Shown here: in pieces, positions 9,701 through 16,613 of the stretch
How the letters are laid out: every line of letters starts with the position of its first letter
How positions within the stretch are numbered: the first letter of the stretch is position 1
Assembly (NCBI GenBank): GCA_017540645.1
Contig: JAFYAQ010000023.1
Coordinates: 41,558-105,557 of the forward strand
DNA length: 64,000 nucleotides
DNA from: Oscillospiraceae bacterium
GTDB lineage: Bacteria > Bacillota > Clostridia > Oscillospirales > Oscillospiraceae
Reading direction: 5' to 3'
Program-made: the position numbers and the translations under genes
The notes under the pieces: model-generated
What the model saw: only the letters and a program-made list of their open reading frames with translations
Database searches by the model: none
What the model was told of the DNA's origin: nothing

Positions 9701-10547
9701 CGGCCTCCCCGGCGGTCAGGACGCAGCGGTAGGCGTACTTCGCCGCCGCGGCCAGCGCCTCCTCATCGTCCAGCTCTTCCAGGCGCAGGGCGGCCTTGGT
9801 CTCGCCCTCCATGTCCTCCCAGGCGGCTTCGCGTGCCTCCGGGTCCGCATATTCCGCGCTCTCATCCAGACGCTGCCACTGGTACGTCAATTCCTCTTCC
9901 GTATTGACGGAGGCGGACACGACGAATTCCGCGGCGCCTTCGGCAGGCTCCGCGTCTCTCGGCTGCTCCACAATGGTGATGACCGTCTCGATCTCCGGCT
10001 CCTCCGGGGCGGGGATCTCCTCGCAGCCTTCCAGCACTTGGCCGCAGACAGCGCAGACCGTCCCCGCGGTGGCGCCGGGTTTGCCGGGCTCCGCCGGGAT
10101 CTCTTCCACGGCCTTCGGCGTGTGCTCCGCCAGAGGCAGCTCGCCGCAACCCGAGAGGATCTCCCCGCAGACGGCGCACCTTGTCCCGGCTTCATGGCCG
10201 TGCTCTGTGCAGCTGGAGGCCACGGCTTCCACATCCTCCGCCGTGTGCCCCGCGGCCGGGACGGGGTCCGTGGTGTATGTATCCCCGCAGGCGCAGCTGT
10301 GCAGGGTATAGCCGTCCTCCGTACAGGTGGGCGGGACGACCTCTTCCTCGTATTCATGGGTATGCTCCGGGCCTGCCGGATCGGCTTCCTCGGGAACGAC
10401 TTCCTCAGGAGCGGCCTCCTCAGAGACGGAGACCACGGGAAGATCTTCTTCGGGATCCTCTCCGCCCTCCGCGGCCAGAGCGGAGACGGGAAGAAGGGAG
10501 AAGAGCATGGCGAAGGCCAAAAGCAGGGATAAGAAGCGCTGTTTCAT
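3792..10547 (-). CDS. Giant secreted protein: BspA-type LRRs plus InlB-type B-repeats
   Basis: About 2,251 aa. ATG 10547 is chosen over a start 24 bp upstream because GGGAGGG precedes it and a clean signal peptide follows (KQR, hydrophobic core, ALA-AEGG). Order: acidic stretch; three Cys/His modules with CxC or CxxC pairs (~60-165; e.g. GTRCAVCGEIL); an Ig-like domain (~175-290); BspA/LRR_5 repeats (~309-1155) of the type TSIGxxAFxxCSxLTSVTIP, split by three conserved inserts reading CGxNLTWxLDSxGxxTISG; then 14 InlB-type B-repeats (Listeria-Bacteroides repeat, ITFDANxG ... FLGWA ... LYAVW) to the C-terminus. No LPXTG, SLH or choline-binding anchor is seen, so the mode of retention is unknown. 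Such proteins typically serve adhesion to host or mucus. It is monocistronic: own promoter and terminator. Confidence 0.93.
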   Translation of the reverse strand: MKQRFLSLLLAFAMLFSLLPVSALAAEGGEDPEEDLPVVSVSEEAAPEEVVPEEADPAGPEHTHEYEEEVVPPTCTEDGYTLHSCACGDTYTTDPVPAAGHTAEDVEAVASSCTEHGHEAGTRCAVCGEILSGCGELPLAEHTPKAVEEIPAEPGKPGATAGTVCAVCGQVLEGCEEIPAPEEPEIETVITIVEQPRDAEPAEGAAEFVVSASVNTEEELTYQWQRLDESAEYADPEAREAAWEDMEGETKAALRLEELDDEEALAAAAKYAYRCVLTAGEAAAVTEEARITKPAPVALREAKSAAEVVDSGTCGENLTWTLDSEGTFTISGTGDMESSTWYPHQSDIKNAVIEYGVTSIGNYAFQNCSELTSVTIPESVISIGYNAFSWCSSLTSVTIPEGVTSIGEGAFNDCSSLTSVTIPDSVTSISWSTFLGCSGLTAILVGGNNTTYQSLEGILYSKDGSQLICCPGGKTGTVSIPDSVTTIGFAAFNGCSGLTSVTIPEGVTSVDGTAFDYCSSLTAIFVDSNNTTYQSREGILYSKDGKQLIRCPSGKTGHVSIPDSVTSIGSVAFAQCSRLTSVTIPEGVTSIGDHAFSRCSGLTSITIPDGVTCIGWETFYGCSSLTSINIPASVTSIGNGTFYGCDALTNVEFWGTEEQWAAINIGENNDPLTNATVHFKNTASGTCGTNLTWVLDSDGTLTISGEGAMGNYDYDSAPWYSHRSDIKSVVIESGVTSIGDFAFNGCASLTNVKIPSSVKNIGKVAFQSCISLTSVMIPSGVTNIGDGAFRLCNGLTYVMIPESVTSIESAFALCSALTSAGPIGSGANYEFGWTTAIPYSAFRNCSSLTNITIPDGVTSIGDCAFSGCSNLTSVTLPMDVTSIGVEAFYACSGLTTITIPDGVTSIGNSAFNGCSSLAEVNYGGTREQWNAITKGSNNAPLRSATINCTAIDAGTCGDNLTWTLDSDGLLTISGTGDMAYLGNPPWYNYRESIVALDLPDGLTSIGTNAFMGSKNLESVTIPANVTSIGYAAFFTCSDLTSITLPDGLISIGEECFNGCTSLTYIELPASLTSIGPSSFMGCRSIHSISIPDGITSIGLYTFYGCTGLTTISIPSTATSIGDHAFGSCSALADIYYGGTATLWNAITKGSDNGPLTEATLHCGLYIITFDANNGVNAPAAQTKTHGTALTLTSEEPSRAHYTFLGWAASADATQPTWFAGGSYDVEGDATLYAVWQADTYTITFDANDGTNAPAAQTKTHGTALTLSTDEPSRDGYDFLGWAASADATVAAWGPGDEYEPEGNATLYAVWQADTYTITFDANNGVNAPAAQTKTHGTALTLTSEEPSRAHYTFLGWAASADATVAAWGPGDEYEPEGNATLYAVWQADTYTITFDANNGTNAPAAQTKTHGTALTLSTDEPTREGYDFLGWATDAEATAAQYQPGDTYTTEGDATLYAVWGPITYTISFDGNGGKGAVGSLLVTAEDGEISLPNAFTFTYFKFSGWNTAADGSGTAVDETANVSELLPLMDDADSLTLYAQWDALPYSVAFDANGGEGEMEDLPMRYGHPAALTANTFTREGYTFTGWNTKANGGGTKYADGATVRNLTTIENAVVTLYAQWKANSYTVCFVGGEDAGGSMKNQAMTYDKPAALTANAFKRTGYTFVGWATAPDGENAEYANKQTVRNLTGEPDGQVTLYAVWAKNCYQLVFQANGGEGDMSDDGGFCEFDGVYSLPLCSFERPGFDFAGWATTARGKVLYGDGQEISGLSNVDGKVITLYAVWTAHHYSVRFEPNGGTGSMKPMTNKACGTAFALTANAFKRTGYTFAGWNTEPDGSGDSYANKAKQANFITEDGGELVLYAQWAPVSYKITYKNLIAFDKNENPETYTAEDTVTLRDAERPGYRFEGWYLDAKFTKPAEPESWTGGAKTVYARWTQEEAVSFSVVFEPNGGTGVTKAMTGLVSGKVYTLTANAFKRTYYTFAGWNTEPDGSGDSYANRAKVGNLSPEGGELLLYAQWAPVSYKITYKNVDVLEIPDRPAAYTVDTAPELPVPVRPGCSFEGWYLDAKFTKPAADEAFSGGAKTLYAKWSGSPAVYSVAFDGNGAASGSMKPLTKRSAGKSFALTANAFKRPGYAFLGWSTAADGEVLFTNKAKVVNLCAENEDTVTLYAVWAPIVYTITYKNVNGSRIPADTGYTVEDTLTLPVLIKEGWTFQGWYTTQTFKPGTEIASIGPGRTGNLTLYAKWMLNHS
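6361..7060 (-). repeat. Tandem 225-bp repeat array inside the B-repeat region
   Basis: The segment GCGTCGAAGGTGATC recurs with one or two changes at 6361, 6586, 6811 and 7036, exactly 225 bp apart, and the bases between are nearly identical. Each unit encodes one 75-aa B-repeat (residues ~1162-1395). The much higher DNA identity than in the other ten B-repeats shows recent amplification or gene conversion. Confidence 0.9.
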
Positions 10548-10594
10548 ATACAGGACCCTCCCGGAAGGCAAATTGGGTATATTTTCTTATAATA

Positions 10595-10623
10595 ATTATA
10601 CCATTATCTTTCCGTGGAATCAA
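10595..10623 (-). promoter_or_regulatory. Promoter of the giant LRR/B-repeat gene
   Basis: On the minus strand TTGATT (10618-10623), 17 nt, then a perfect TATAAT (10595-10600), about 50 bp before the start codon in a locally AT-rich patch. Confidence 0.7.
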
Positions 10624-10726
10624 GGCTTTCCTCTCTCCGGTGGGGCAAACCTTTGCCGGCGGTCTGCGGATCCTTTGCCCCGGGCAAAGCATAAGGCGGA
10701 CGAACGTTCCGGCGTCCGTCCGACAA

Positions 10727-10756
10727 CAAAAAAGAGCCATCCAAAAGGATGGCTCT
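10727..10756 (-). terminator. Terminator of tRNA-Val
   Basis: Perfect 10-bp stem AGAGCCATCC / GGATGGCTCT with a 4-nt loop, followed on the minus strand by six T residues. It begins a few bases after the tRNA 3' end. Confidence 0.85.
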
Positions 10757-10762
10757 CTTTTT

Positions 10763-10839
10763 TGGTGGACGATACAGGACTCGAACCTGTGACCCTCCGC
10801 ACGTCAAGCGGATGCTCATACCAGCTGAGCTAATCGTCC
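10763..10839 (-). tRNA. tRNA-Val (anticodon GAC)
   Basis: A full cloverleaf can be drawn on the minus strand: acceptor GGACGAT pairs with ATCGTCC, D-arm GCTC...GAGC, anticodon stem TCCGC/GCGGA with loop TTGACGT (anticodon GAC, valine GUC/GUU), and T-arm ACAGG TTCGAGT CCTGT. The discriminator is A and the CCA end is encoded. Promoter and terminator flank it directly, so it is a single-gene unit. Confidence 0.95.
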
Positions 10840-10853
10840 GAACAGCAAGGGGC

Positions 10854-10882
10854 ATTATAGCAAAGATAATACCCCTTGTCAA
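10854..10882 (-). promoter_or_regulatory. Consensus sigma-A promoter for tRNA-Val
   Basis: On the minus strand a perfect TTGACA (10877-10882), 17-nt spacer and perfect TATAAT (10854-10859), ending 14 bp before the mature tRNA 5' end. The same bases form a CAAGGGG/CCCCTTG inverted repeat across the promoter. Confidence 0.85.
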
Positions 10883-10908
10883 CTTTTTTTCGCGGCGGAT
10901 GGAAAACT

Positions 10909-11679
10909 TTACGAGGCCTTGGGGGCCGGGGTGGCGTAGATGATGGTATCCCACTCCAGGTTGTCCGCCTCATAGGTGGCCGGGTCGAAGAGGTTCTCGG
11001 TCAGGTAGGCGCTCTGGTAGGCGGGGATATAGATGGTCACATAGTCCTGCAGGCCGCCGAACTCGGCGATGATGGTGGCGTGGGTAGTGAAGTTGGGGCT
11101 GGCGCCCACCACCTTCACGATGCCGCTGCTGTCCACGGTGAGGATCTTCTCATTGCTGCTGCGCCATGCCACGTTGGGGTTCTCCTGGGTGGGGAAGATG
11201 TTCACGTCCAGGTCGATCTGGATCTCGCCGGCGTTGGTCAGGGTCATATCGTCCTTCACCGCCTGGTTGAGGAAGGCGATGGCCATGCTCTCGATGGCGG
11301 GAGTGGGAGTGGCCACGGGCGTGGGCTCCGGCGAGGGGCTGGGAGTGGGCAGATCGGCGGCCATATAGGTGGCCTGGCCCACGTTGCCGCTGTCGGCGGG
11401 ACGGGTGACGGCTGTGCCGCTGCCGCCGTTGCCCGAAAGCACCAGCACCAGCACGGCCAGGATCACCGCCAGGATCAGCACGCCGGCGAAAATATACTGC
11501 CAGCGGATATTCATGTCATAACGTTCGGACGCGGCGGTGTCGCCGGTGGCGGATGCCGTGGTGGGCGGGACGCGGCTCGGCTGATTGATCCGGGGCGCGC
11601 CGCACTTGGGGCAGCGGTTGCGCAGTCCCGAGTATTTGCAGCCGCAGCGGCGGCAGGTGATTTCAGGGATGACGCCCAT
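10909..11679 (-). CDS. Zinc-ribbon, single-TM protein with Pro/Thr linker and BIG2-like domain
   Basis: A 256-aa protein. ATG 11679 is chosen because AAAGGAGG lies 8 nt upstream; this puts a zinc ribbon (CRRCGCKY ... CPKCG) at the very N-terminus. A membrane helix (about residues 58-80) follows, then a linker of PTPSPSPEPTP type, then a ~110-aa extracytoplasmic domain with VAWRSSNEKILTVDSSGIV, the classic BIG2 (bacterial Ig-like) pattern. The topology is therefore a cytoplasmic zinc ribbon and an exported Ig-like domain. The same Pro/Thr linker style recurs in two other envelope proteins of the window (genes ending at 31053 and 51859). Its role is unknown; ligand or wall binding is plausible. 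Confidence 0.8.
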   Translation of the reverse strand: MGVIPEITCRRCGCKYSGLRNRCPKCGAPRINQPSRVPPTTASATGDTAASERYDMNIRWQYIFAGVLILAVILAVLVLVLSGNGGSGTAVTRPADSGNVGQATYMAADLPTPSPSPEPTPVATPTPAIESMAIAFLNQAVKDDMTLTNAGEIQIDLDVNIFPTQENPNVAWRSSNEKILTVDSSGIVKVVGASPNFTTHATIIAEFGGLQDYVTIYIPAYQSAYLTENLFDPATYEADNLEWDTIIYATPAPKAS

Positions 11680-11842
11680 GAGAATGCCTCCTTTGTATCG
11701 TGAAAAACTACCGAAATGCCTATAGCAATCCACGGTAATATGGGCATTTTACATTATTGGGCGTGTATTGTCAAGTTTTCTGTTCCATTTCCTGTTTTTG
11801 AGCTTCGCCTGCCGTCGATCCGGAGGAAACAGCCCCTGATCA

Positions 11843-13153
11843 TCACATCGACAGGGTGCCGTTTTCGTCCTCCAGCAGGATCAGGATCTTCTCCTGCCGG
11901 CCGGTGACGGCGTTGAAATAGACCAGATAATGCTGGCCGTCGGGGTTTTCACAGATGAACTCCCGGCAGAACAGCTCCTCCGCTCCGGCGGTGGGGATCA
12001 CCGCCAGACGCTCGGACAGCACCGTCAGCTCCTCCGGCAGGGAGGCGCGGAGGGCCCCGCTGTCCGTCTCGGGGGCGGGAAGCTGCCGCTTTTCGTGGGA
12101 GGTCAGGTATTCCCGGGCGTCAAAGCGCAGCAGGCTGCCGTCGTCCAGGGCCACCGTCACCTTCACCATGTCTGGGTAGCAGATGGTCTCCCCCTCCAGC
12201 GCGCAGAAGGTGACCGTCAGGGCCCCGTCCTGGGCCAGGTGGTAGCTTTCCTTCATGTTCCGGTAGCCGTGGTCCCAGAGGATGCGCTCCGCCGCCTCCG
12301 CCCCCTGCTCGATGCTCAGACTCTCCCGGCTGGGGATGCGGGAGACCAAGGCCTCGGTGATGAAGCCCCCCTGCCGGCTGACGCACACCGTGGCATCCCC
12401 CAGCCGCACCCGCCAGGCGGGGAGTTTGCCCTCCACGGCTCCCTCCACCTCCGCGGTATTGGACCGAACGCCCAGAAACCCGGCGGCGATCAGGGCCGCC
12501 TGCTCCTTGCCGATGGCTTCGGCGTTCCGGGTCATGCGGGGCGTCCGCTCCGCTACGGCGGAGGAAAAGGGCCCGTCATAAACCATGGTGGGCAGCTCCG
12601 GGAACTCCTGCTCCATGGCCAGGAAGCTGTCCGACAGGGCGGGGAGCTCCTCGCTCAGCCCGTCCGGGCTGACCAGCCCCGCCTGCACGTCCATCCGCAG
12701 GGAGCAGAGATTGTCCGACAGCACCGCCGCCGCGTCCCCCAGAGAGCGCAGATTCTCCCGCTCCTCCCGGCTCAGCTCCTCTCCGCCGCCGGCCTTTCGC
12801 AGCAGATAAGCCGTATAGTCCCCGGTCCGGGCCAGGAAGGCCGCCGTCTCCTCCAGCTCCTGGACCGGGAAGGACAGGTGGCTCAGCGCCGTGGAGGCGC
12901 TCAGGGCCCGGGCGTAGGCCTCCGCGCACAGGGCGGCGGTCATGCCCCCGTCCAGGGCGTAGCGGCTTTTTTCCAGGGCCGCGTCCATGTTCTCCACCGC
13001 CTCGCACAACGCGGCGAAGGCGTACTCCCCCTGGTAGCGGACCGTCCGCTCGGCGTTTTGCGCCCGGCGATGCTCCGCCGTGCCCCAGATCCCCAGGCAG
13101 ACCGCCGCCGCGGCCAGATAGGCGATGGCCCGGATCGCGCTTCTTTTCTTCAT
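11843..13153 (-). CDS. ypeB: Spore germination protein YpeB
   Basis: A 436-aa protein beginning with an uncleaved-type N-terminal membrane helix (MKKRSAIRAIAYLAAAAVCL), followed by a helical region with EYAFAALCEAVENMDAALEKSRYA and two or more C-terminal PepSY/YPEB-like units (EAAERILWDHGYRNMKESYH; HYLVYFNAVTGRQEKIL). YpeB holds and stabilises the cortex-lytic enzyme SleB in the spore inner membrane for germination. In Bacillus it sits next to sleB; here no sleB is within the window. Expression is expected late in the forespore, but no promoter was read. The start codon lies right after a terminator-like hairpin that also holds the only Shine-Dalgarno-like sequence (AAGGGGTG). Confidence 0.88.
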   Translation of the reverse strand: MKKRSAIRAIAYLAAAAVCLGIWGTAEHRRAQNAERTVRYQGEYAFAALCEAVENMDAALEKSRYALDGGMTAALCAEAYARALSASTALSHLSFPVQELEETAAFLARTGDYTAYLLRKAGGGEELSREERENLRSLGDAAAVLSDNLCSLRMDVQAGLVSPDGLSEELPALSDSFLAMEQEFPELPTMVYDGPFSSAVAERTPRMTRNAEAIGKEQAALIAAGFLGVRSNTAEVEGAVEGKLPAWRVRLGDATVCVSRQGGFITEALVSRIPSRESLSIEQGAEAAERILWDHGYRNMKESYHLAQDGALTVTFCALEGETICYPDMVKVTVALDDGSLLRFDAREYLTSHEKRQLPAPETDSGALRASLPEELTVLSERLAVIPTAGAEELFCREFICENPDGQHYLVYFNAVTGRQEKILILLEDENGTLSM

Positions 13154-13162
13154 AAAAAAACA

Positions 13163-13194
13163 CCCCTTTTCCGTGAGTATGCGCGGAAAAGGGG
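13163..13194 (-). terminator. Terminator-like hairpin abutting the ypeB start codon
   Basis: CCCCTTTTCCG (13163-13173) pairs with CGGAAAAGGGG (13184-13194). On the minus strand the stem is followed by TG and seven T residues that run straight into the ypeB ATG. It may end gltX transcription, and its downstream arm contains the ypeB ribosome site. Confidence 0.7.
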
Positions 13195-13199
13195 TATAT

Positions 13200-13412
13200 T
13201 ATTTATGGGATTTCATTGACAACGTCACAGACTTTGTCAATGAAAAGGCTGCGGCCCGCTGCAGCGCACTCGCTGCGCTCGCACGTTTGCGGGCCGAGAA
13301 GTATTTTCGCCGAGATACATGCTCCCGGCGAAAATTATTCAATTTGTATTCGCCGTTGCGACGGCGAACTCTGCGAGGCTTTGTCTGCCATCCAATATAT
13401 ATTTATGGGATT
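13200..13412. repeat. Hairpin-rich ~200-bp insertion with 13-bp flanking direct repeats
   Basis: The 13-mer TATTTATGGGATT occurs at 13200-13212 and again at 13400-13412, exactly 200 bp apart; the second copy covers the gltX stop codon. Between them are four perfect stems: 13211-13222/13234-13245, 13252-13259/13289-13296, 13303-13312/13326-13335 and 13349-13356/13361-13368. No reading frame is supported. This is the look of a small non-autonomous (MITE-like) element with a target-site duplication; a local duplication is the alternative. Confidence 0.7.
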
Positions 13413-14883
13413 ATTCCTCCAGTTTGGCAAGACCCGCGTCCATGCGGCGCAGCGTCTCCTCCCGGCCCAGGATGTGGCAGATCTCCACCGCGCCGCCGGG
13501 GGTGACGGCCCGGCCGCTGACGGCGATGCGCACCGGCCACATGACCTTGGCGTTCTTCACGCCCAGCTCCTCGGCCGCGTCCACCAGGCAGTCGCGGATG
13601 GCGTCCTCGGTCCAGTCCGGCAGGGCGGCCAGCCGGGGCCGCATCAGGCCCAGCATCTCCTTTGCCACCGTCTGGTCGCACTTGGATTTCTTGTGGACGT
13701 ACAGCTCGGTGGAGTAGTCGGGGAGCGCGTCGAAGAAGTCCAGCTTCTCGGGGATGTCCGAGAGCTTTTCCGTCCGCTGCTGCAGAATGGCGGCGATGAG
13801 AGCCGGGTCCAGGGCCGGATTCTTCACGGCCTTGCGGATCCAGGGCTCGGCCGCGGCGGCGAAGGCGGCGGGCTCCATGGCCTTGATATACTCGGTGTTG
13901 AAGTAGGTCAGCTTCTCCTTGTCGAAGATGGCCGGGGACTTGGAGATGCGGCGGATATCGAAGGCCTCCGCCAGCTCCCGGATGGTGAACATCTCCCGCT
14001 CGCCCTCCGGGGACCAGCCCAGCAGGGCCACATAGTTCACCACGGCCTCGGTCAGGTAGCCCTCGGCGATCAGATCCTCGTAGGAGGGGTCCCCGTGGCG
14101 CTTGGACATCTTGTTCTGGGCGTCCCGCATGACCGGGGAGCAGTGGACGTAGCGGGGGACCTCCCAGCCCAGGGCCCGGTAGAGCAGGTCGTACTTGGGG
14201 GCGCTGCTGAGATACTCGCTGCCCCGGACCACGTGGGTGATGCCCATCAGATGGTCGTCGATCACGTTGGCGAAGTTATAGGTGGGCAGGCCGTCCCGCT
14301 TGATGAGCACCTGGTCGTCCAGATCCGCGTTGGGCACGGTGATATCCCCGAAGATCTCGTCGTGGAAGGTGGTCTCGCCCTCCCGGGGGATCTTCTGGCG
14401 GATGACCCAGGGCATCCCGGCCTCCAGATTCTTTTGGACCTCCTCCGGGCTCAGATTCCGGCAGGGGTCTTCCCGGCGGGAGAAGTCCCCGCTGTCTTCC
14501 TCGCTCTCGGTCTTCTCACAGAAGCAGTAATAGGCGCTGCCCCGCTCCACCAGCAGCTTGGCGTAGGGCAGATAGGTGTCCCGGCGCTGGGTCTGGATGT
14601 AGGGGCCCACCGGGCCGCCCACGTCCGGGCCCTCGTCATGGTCCAGCCCGCAGTCCCGCAGGGTCTTGTAGATCACCTCCACGGCGCCCTCCACCTGCCG
14701 GTTCTGGTCCGTGTCCTCGATGCGCAGCAGGAACTTGCCCCCGGCGTGCCGGGCGATGCACCAGGTATAGAGCGCGGTGCGCAGATTGCCCACGTGCATG
14801 TAGCCCGTGGGGCTGGGGGCAAAGCGGGTGCGGACCTCGCCCCGGGGGATGCGCCGCTCCATTTCCTCAAACCATGTATTCAT
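13411..14883 (-). CDS. gltX: Glutamyl-tRNA synthetase
   Basis: A 490-aa class I aminoacyl-tRNA synthetase that charges tRNA-Glu. The HIGH-type motif is seen in PSPTGYMHVGN (~residues 23-33) and the KMSKS motif as KMSKR (~258); RIEDTD and VRGSEYL are also family signatures. The length is normal. ATG 14883 has GGGAGG upstream. In Clostridia this enzyme may also charge tRNA-Gln for later amidation; nothing here decides it. The gene has its own promoter and no T-box leader is visible, since the leader is only about 25 nt long. Confidence 0.96.
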   Translation of the reverse strand: MNTWFEEMERRIPRGEVRTRFAPSPTGYMHVGNLRTALYTWCIARHAGGKFLLRIEDTDQNRQVEGAVEVIYKTLRDCGLDHDEGPDVGGPVGPYIQTQRRDTYLPYAKLLVERGSAYYCFCEKTESEEDSGDFSRREDPCRNLSPEEVQKNLEAGMPWVIRQKIPREGETTFHDEIFGDITVPNADLDDQVLIKRDGLPTYNFANVIDDHLMGITHVVRGSEYLSSAPKYDLLYRALGWEVPRYVHCSPVMRDAQNKMSKRHGDPSYEDLIAEGYLTEAVVNYVALLGWSPEGEREMFTIRELAEAFDIRRISKSPAIFDKEKLTYFNTEYIKAMEPAAFAAAAEPWIRKAVKNPALDPALIAAILQQRTEKLSDIPEKLDFFDALPDYSTELYVHKKSKCDQTVAKEMLGLMRPRLAALPDWTEDAIRDCLVDAAEELGVKNAKVMWPVRIAVSGRAVTPGGAVEICHILGREETLRRMDAGLAKLEE

Positions 14884-14913
14884 ATCTTGGATCCTCCCGA
14901 AAAAACTGCCCTC

Positions 14914-14942
14914 ATATTAATTGGATTCGGCTGTATTGTCAA
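14914..14942 (-). promoter_or_regulatory. gltX promoter
   Basis: On the minus strand TTGACA (14937-14942), 17 nt, TAATAT (14914-14919), about 30 bp before the gltX start codon. Confidence 0.75.
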
Positions 14943-15009
14943 GGGCCGGGGGAGGTGATATAATTGTATATTCCTTCATTTGTTTTCTTAGGAAAGGCTG
15001 ACTTCTCTC

Positions 15010-16110
15010 ATGTTCCTTGCTATGCGGCTTCGGCTGCGAGTCTTCTGCGCGCTGCTCCTGGCCGGAGCGGTGGTGGCGCTCTCGGTGCCCGCGGTGCGGG
15101 CGCTGGCCATGCGCGTGGGCGCGGTGGACCGGCCGGACAAATCCCGGCGGGTGAATACCGTGCCGGTGCCCCGGCTGGGCGGCCTGGCCATCTTTTTGGG
15201 CTTTCTGGGGGGCGTGCTGGCCTTCGCGGATCTGCCCGGAAGCGTGGAGGGCATCCTGCTGGGCAGCGTTTTGATCGTGCTGCTGGGCACGGCGGACGAC
15301 ATCCTGGACCTGAAGCCCTGGATCAAGCTGCTCGTCCAGACGCTGGCGGCGGGCATCGCCGTGGCCTCCGGCGTGGAGATCCGCATCCTGACCAATCCCG
15401 GGGTGCTGGACGGGGTCATCCCCCTGGGGAGCCTGTCGGTCCCCCTCACCCTGCTGTGGATCGTGGGCATCACCAACGCATTGAATCTGCTGGACGGGCT
15501 GGACGGCCTGGCCGCCGGGGTGGCGGGCATCGGCTGCGCGTCCATGCTGGTGGTGTCCCTGTTTCTGCCGGAGGTCTCCGACGTGTCCGTGCTGCTGGGC
15601 GCCCTGGGCGGGGCCTGTCTGGGCTTTTTGCCCTATAACCGGAACCCGGCCTCCATCTTCATGGGGGACAGCGGCTCCCTGCTGCTGGGCTATGTGCTGT
15701 CCACCGTATCGGTGCTGGGTCTGCTGAAAATGTACACCGTGGTGACCTTTACGGTGCCGCTGCTGGTGCTGGCCCTGCCGTTGTCGGACACGGTGTTCGC
15801 CGTGGTCCGCCGCCTGCTCCGCAAAGAGAGCCCTCTGCAGGCGGATATGGGCCACATCCACCACCGGCTGCTGGCCATGGGCCTGAGCCAGAAGCAGGCG
15901 GTATGGCTCCTGTACGGGGTCAGCGTGCTCATGGGTCTGGGCGCGGTGCTGCTGGCCGCCCACGCCTCGGTGCGCTTCTGGCTGCTGCTGGGGGCCATGG
16001 CGGCGGTGCTGGCCCTCTGTTCCGCCGCCATGTTCCGGCGGAAAAAAAGACCCGCCCCTACAAAAACAGATACGCCCCCATGGCGATCAGATAATCCCCC
16101 TCGCCGCTGA
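15010..16110 (+). CDS. WecA/TagO-family undecaprenyl-phosphate sugar-1-phosphate transferase
   Basis: A 366-aa polytopic membrane enzyme of the MraY/WecA family, which moves a HexNAc-1-phosphate from a UDP-sugar to undecaprenyl phosphate to start wall teichoic acid or polysaccharide synthesis. Signatures in order: [29 protein letters not shown] (catalytic Asp pair), [21 protein letters not shown], and a cytoplasmic HIHHRL loop typical of WecA rather than MraY. ATG 15010 is used with AGGAAAGG 12 nt upstream; ATG 15022 is a possible alternative. Its last 53 bp overlap the 3' end of the convergent small gene. It stands alone, without glycosyltransferases next to it. Confidence 0.9.
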   Translation: MFLAMRLRLRVFCALLLAGAVVALSVPAVRALAMRVGAVDRPDKSRRVNTVPVPRLGGLAIFLGFLGGVLAFADLPGSVEGILLGSVLIVLLGTADDILDLKPWIKLLVQTLAAGIAVASGVEIRILTNPGVLDGVIPLGSLSVPLTLLWIVGITNALNLLDGLDGLAAGVAGIGCASMLVVSLFLPEVSDVSVLLGALGGACLGFLPYNRNPASIFMGDSGSLLLGYVLSTVSVLGLLKMYTVVTFTVPLLVLALPLSDTVFAVVRRLLRKESPLQADMGHIHHRLLAMGLSQKQAVWLLYGVSVLMGLGAVLLAAHASVRFWLLLGAMAAVLALCSAAMFRRKKRPAPTKTDTPPWRSDNPPRR

Positions 16111-16345
16111 GGCGGTATAAAAGCCACAATATCCCCAGCACCAGCCAGTCCTCCCGCCGGAGGCTCCCGGGGTCGAAGCGCCGCAGTAGCGCGTCCAGAG
16201 CGCCGCCGATCCCCGCCGTGGGCGGCGGTGGCGGCGGTGGGGGCGAAGGGACCGGCGGGGGAGGGGGCGGCGGGATCGGCCGCTCCTCGTCGGTGCTGAT
16301 CCGCTCCACCCGCCCCGTATTTCCGTGATAGCGCTTATAGGCCAT
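16058..16345 (-). CDS. Small Pro-rich protein with hydrophobic C-terminus (third of three overlapping genes)
   Basis: A 95-aa protein: basic N-terminus, an almost pure proline tract (about residues 24-42), then [19 protein letters not shown] and two short hydrophobic stretches. Start ATG 16345 has GGGGAGGG upstream and overlaps the end of the preceding gene by 11 bp, so translation is probably coupled. The C-terminal 'D-D/E-hydrophobic-GEGD-hydrophobic' design is one I associate with small hypothetical proteins of Oscillospiraceae, but I know no function for it. The 3' end overlaps the WecA-like gene by 53 bp on the opposite strand. Confidence 0.65.
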   Translation of the reverse strand: MAYKRYHGNTGRVERISTDEERPIPPPPPPPVPSPPPPPPPPTAGIGGALDALLRRFDPGSLRREDWLVLGILWLLYRLSGEGDYLIAMGAYLFL

Positions 16346-16613
16346 GGCCGTCCCTCCCCAGCAGAGAGCCGGAGAGGCGCACCGCCCGGGCCGTGTTCAG
16401 GGCCCGAGCCAGTCTCTGGCGGCGTTCCTCCCCCAGATAGGGCCCCAGCAGGTCGGCCAGGGGATGGCCGCCCCGGAGGCCCTTCATCCACTCCGGCAGC
16501 GCAGCCGCCGGGGAAGGCGCTTCCGGCGCCGCCCCGCCCATAAGCTCCTGGGCCATGTGGGAGAGCTTCTCCATGGCGGAGGGGTCGGAGAGGATCTTCT
16601 GGATCTCATCCAT
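16335..16613 (-). CDS. Small hypothetical protein (second of three overlapping genes)
   Basis: A 92-aa soluble protein with an amphipathic start (MDEIQKILSDPSAMEKLSHM), an Ala/Pro-rich middle and a basic end. It overlaps the upstream gene by 8 bp (ATGGATGA) and the downstream gene by 11 bp. The coupling of the three frames, each with sensible amino-acid composition, supports real genes. No domain is recognised. Confidence 0.65.
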   Translation of the reverse strand: MDEIQKILSDPSAMEKLSHMAQELMGGAAPEAPSPAAALPEWMKGLRGGHPLADLLGPYLGEERRQRLARALNTARAVRLSGSLLGRDGHGL

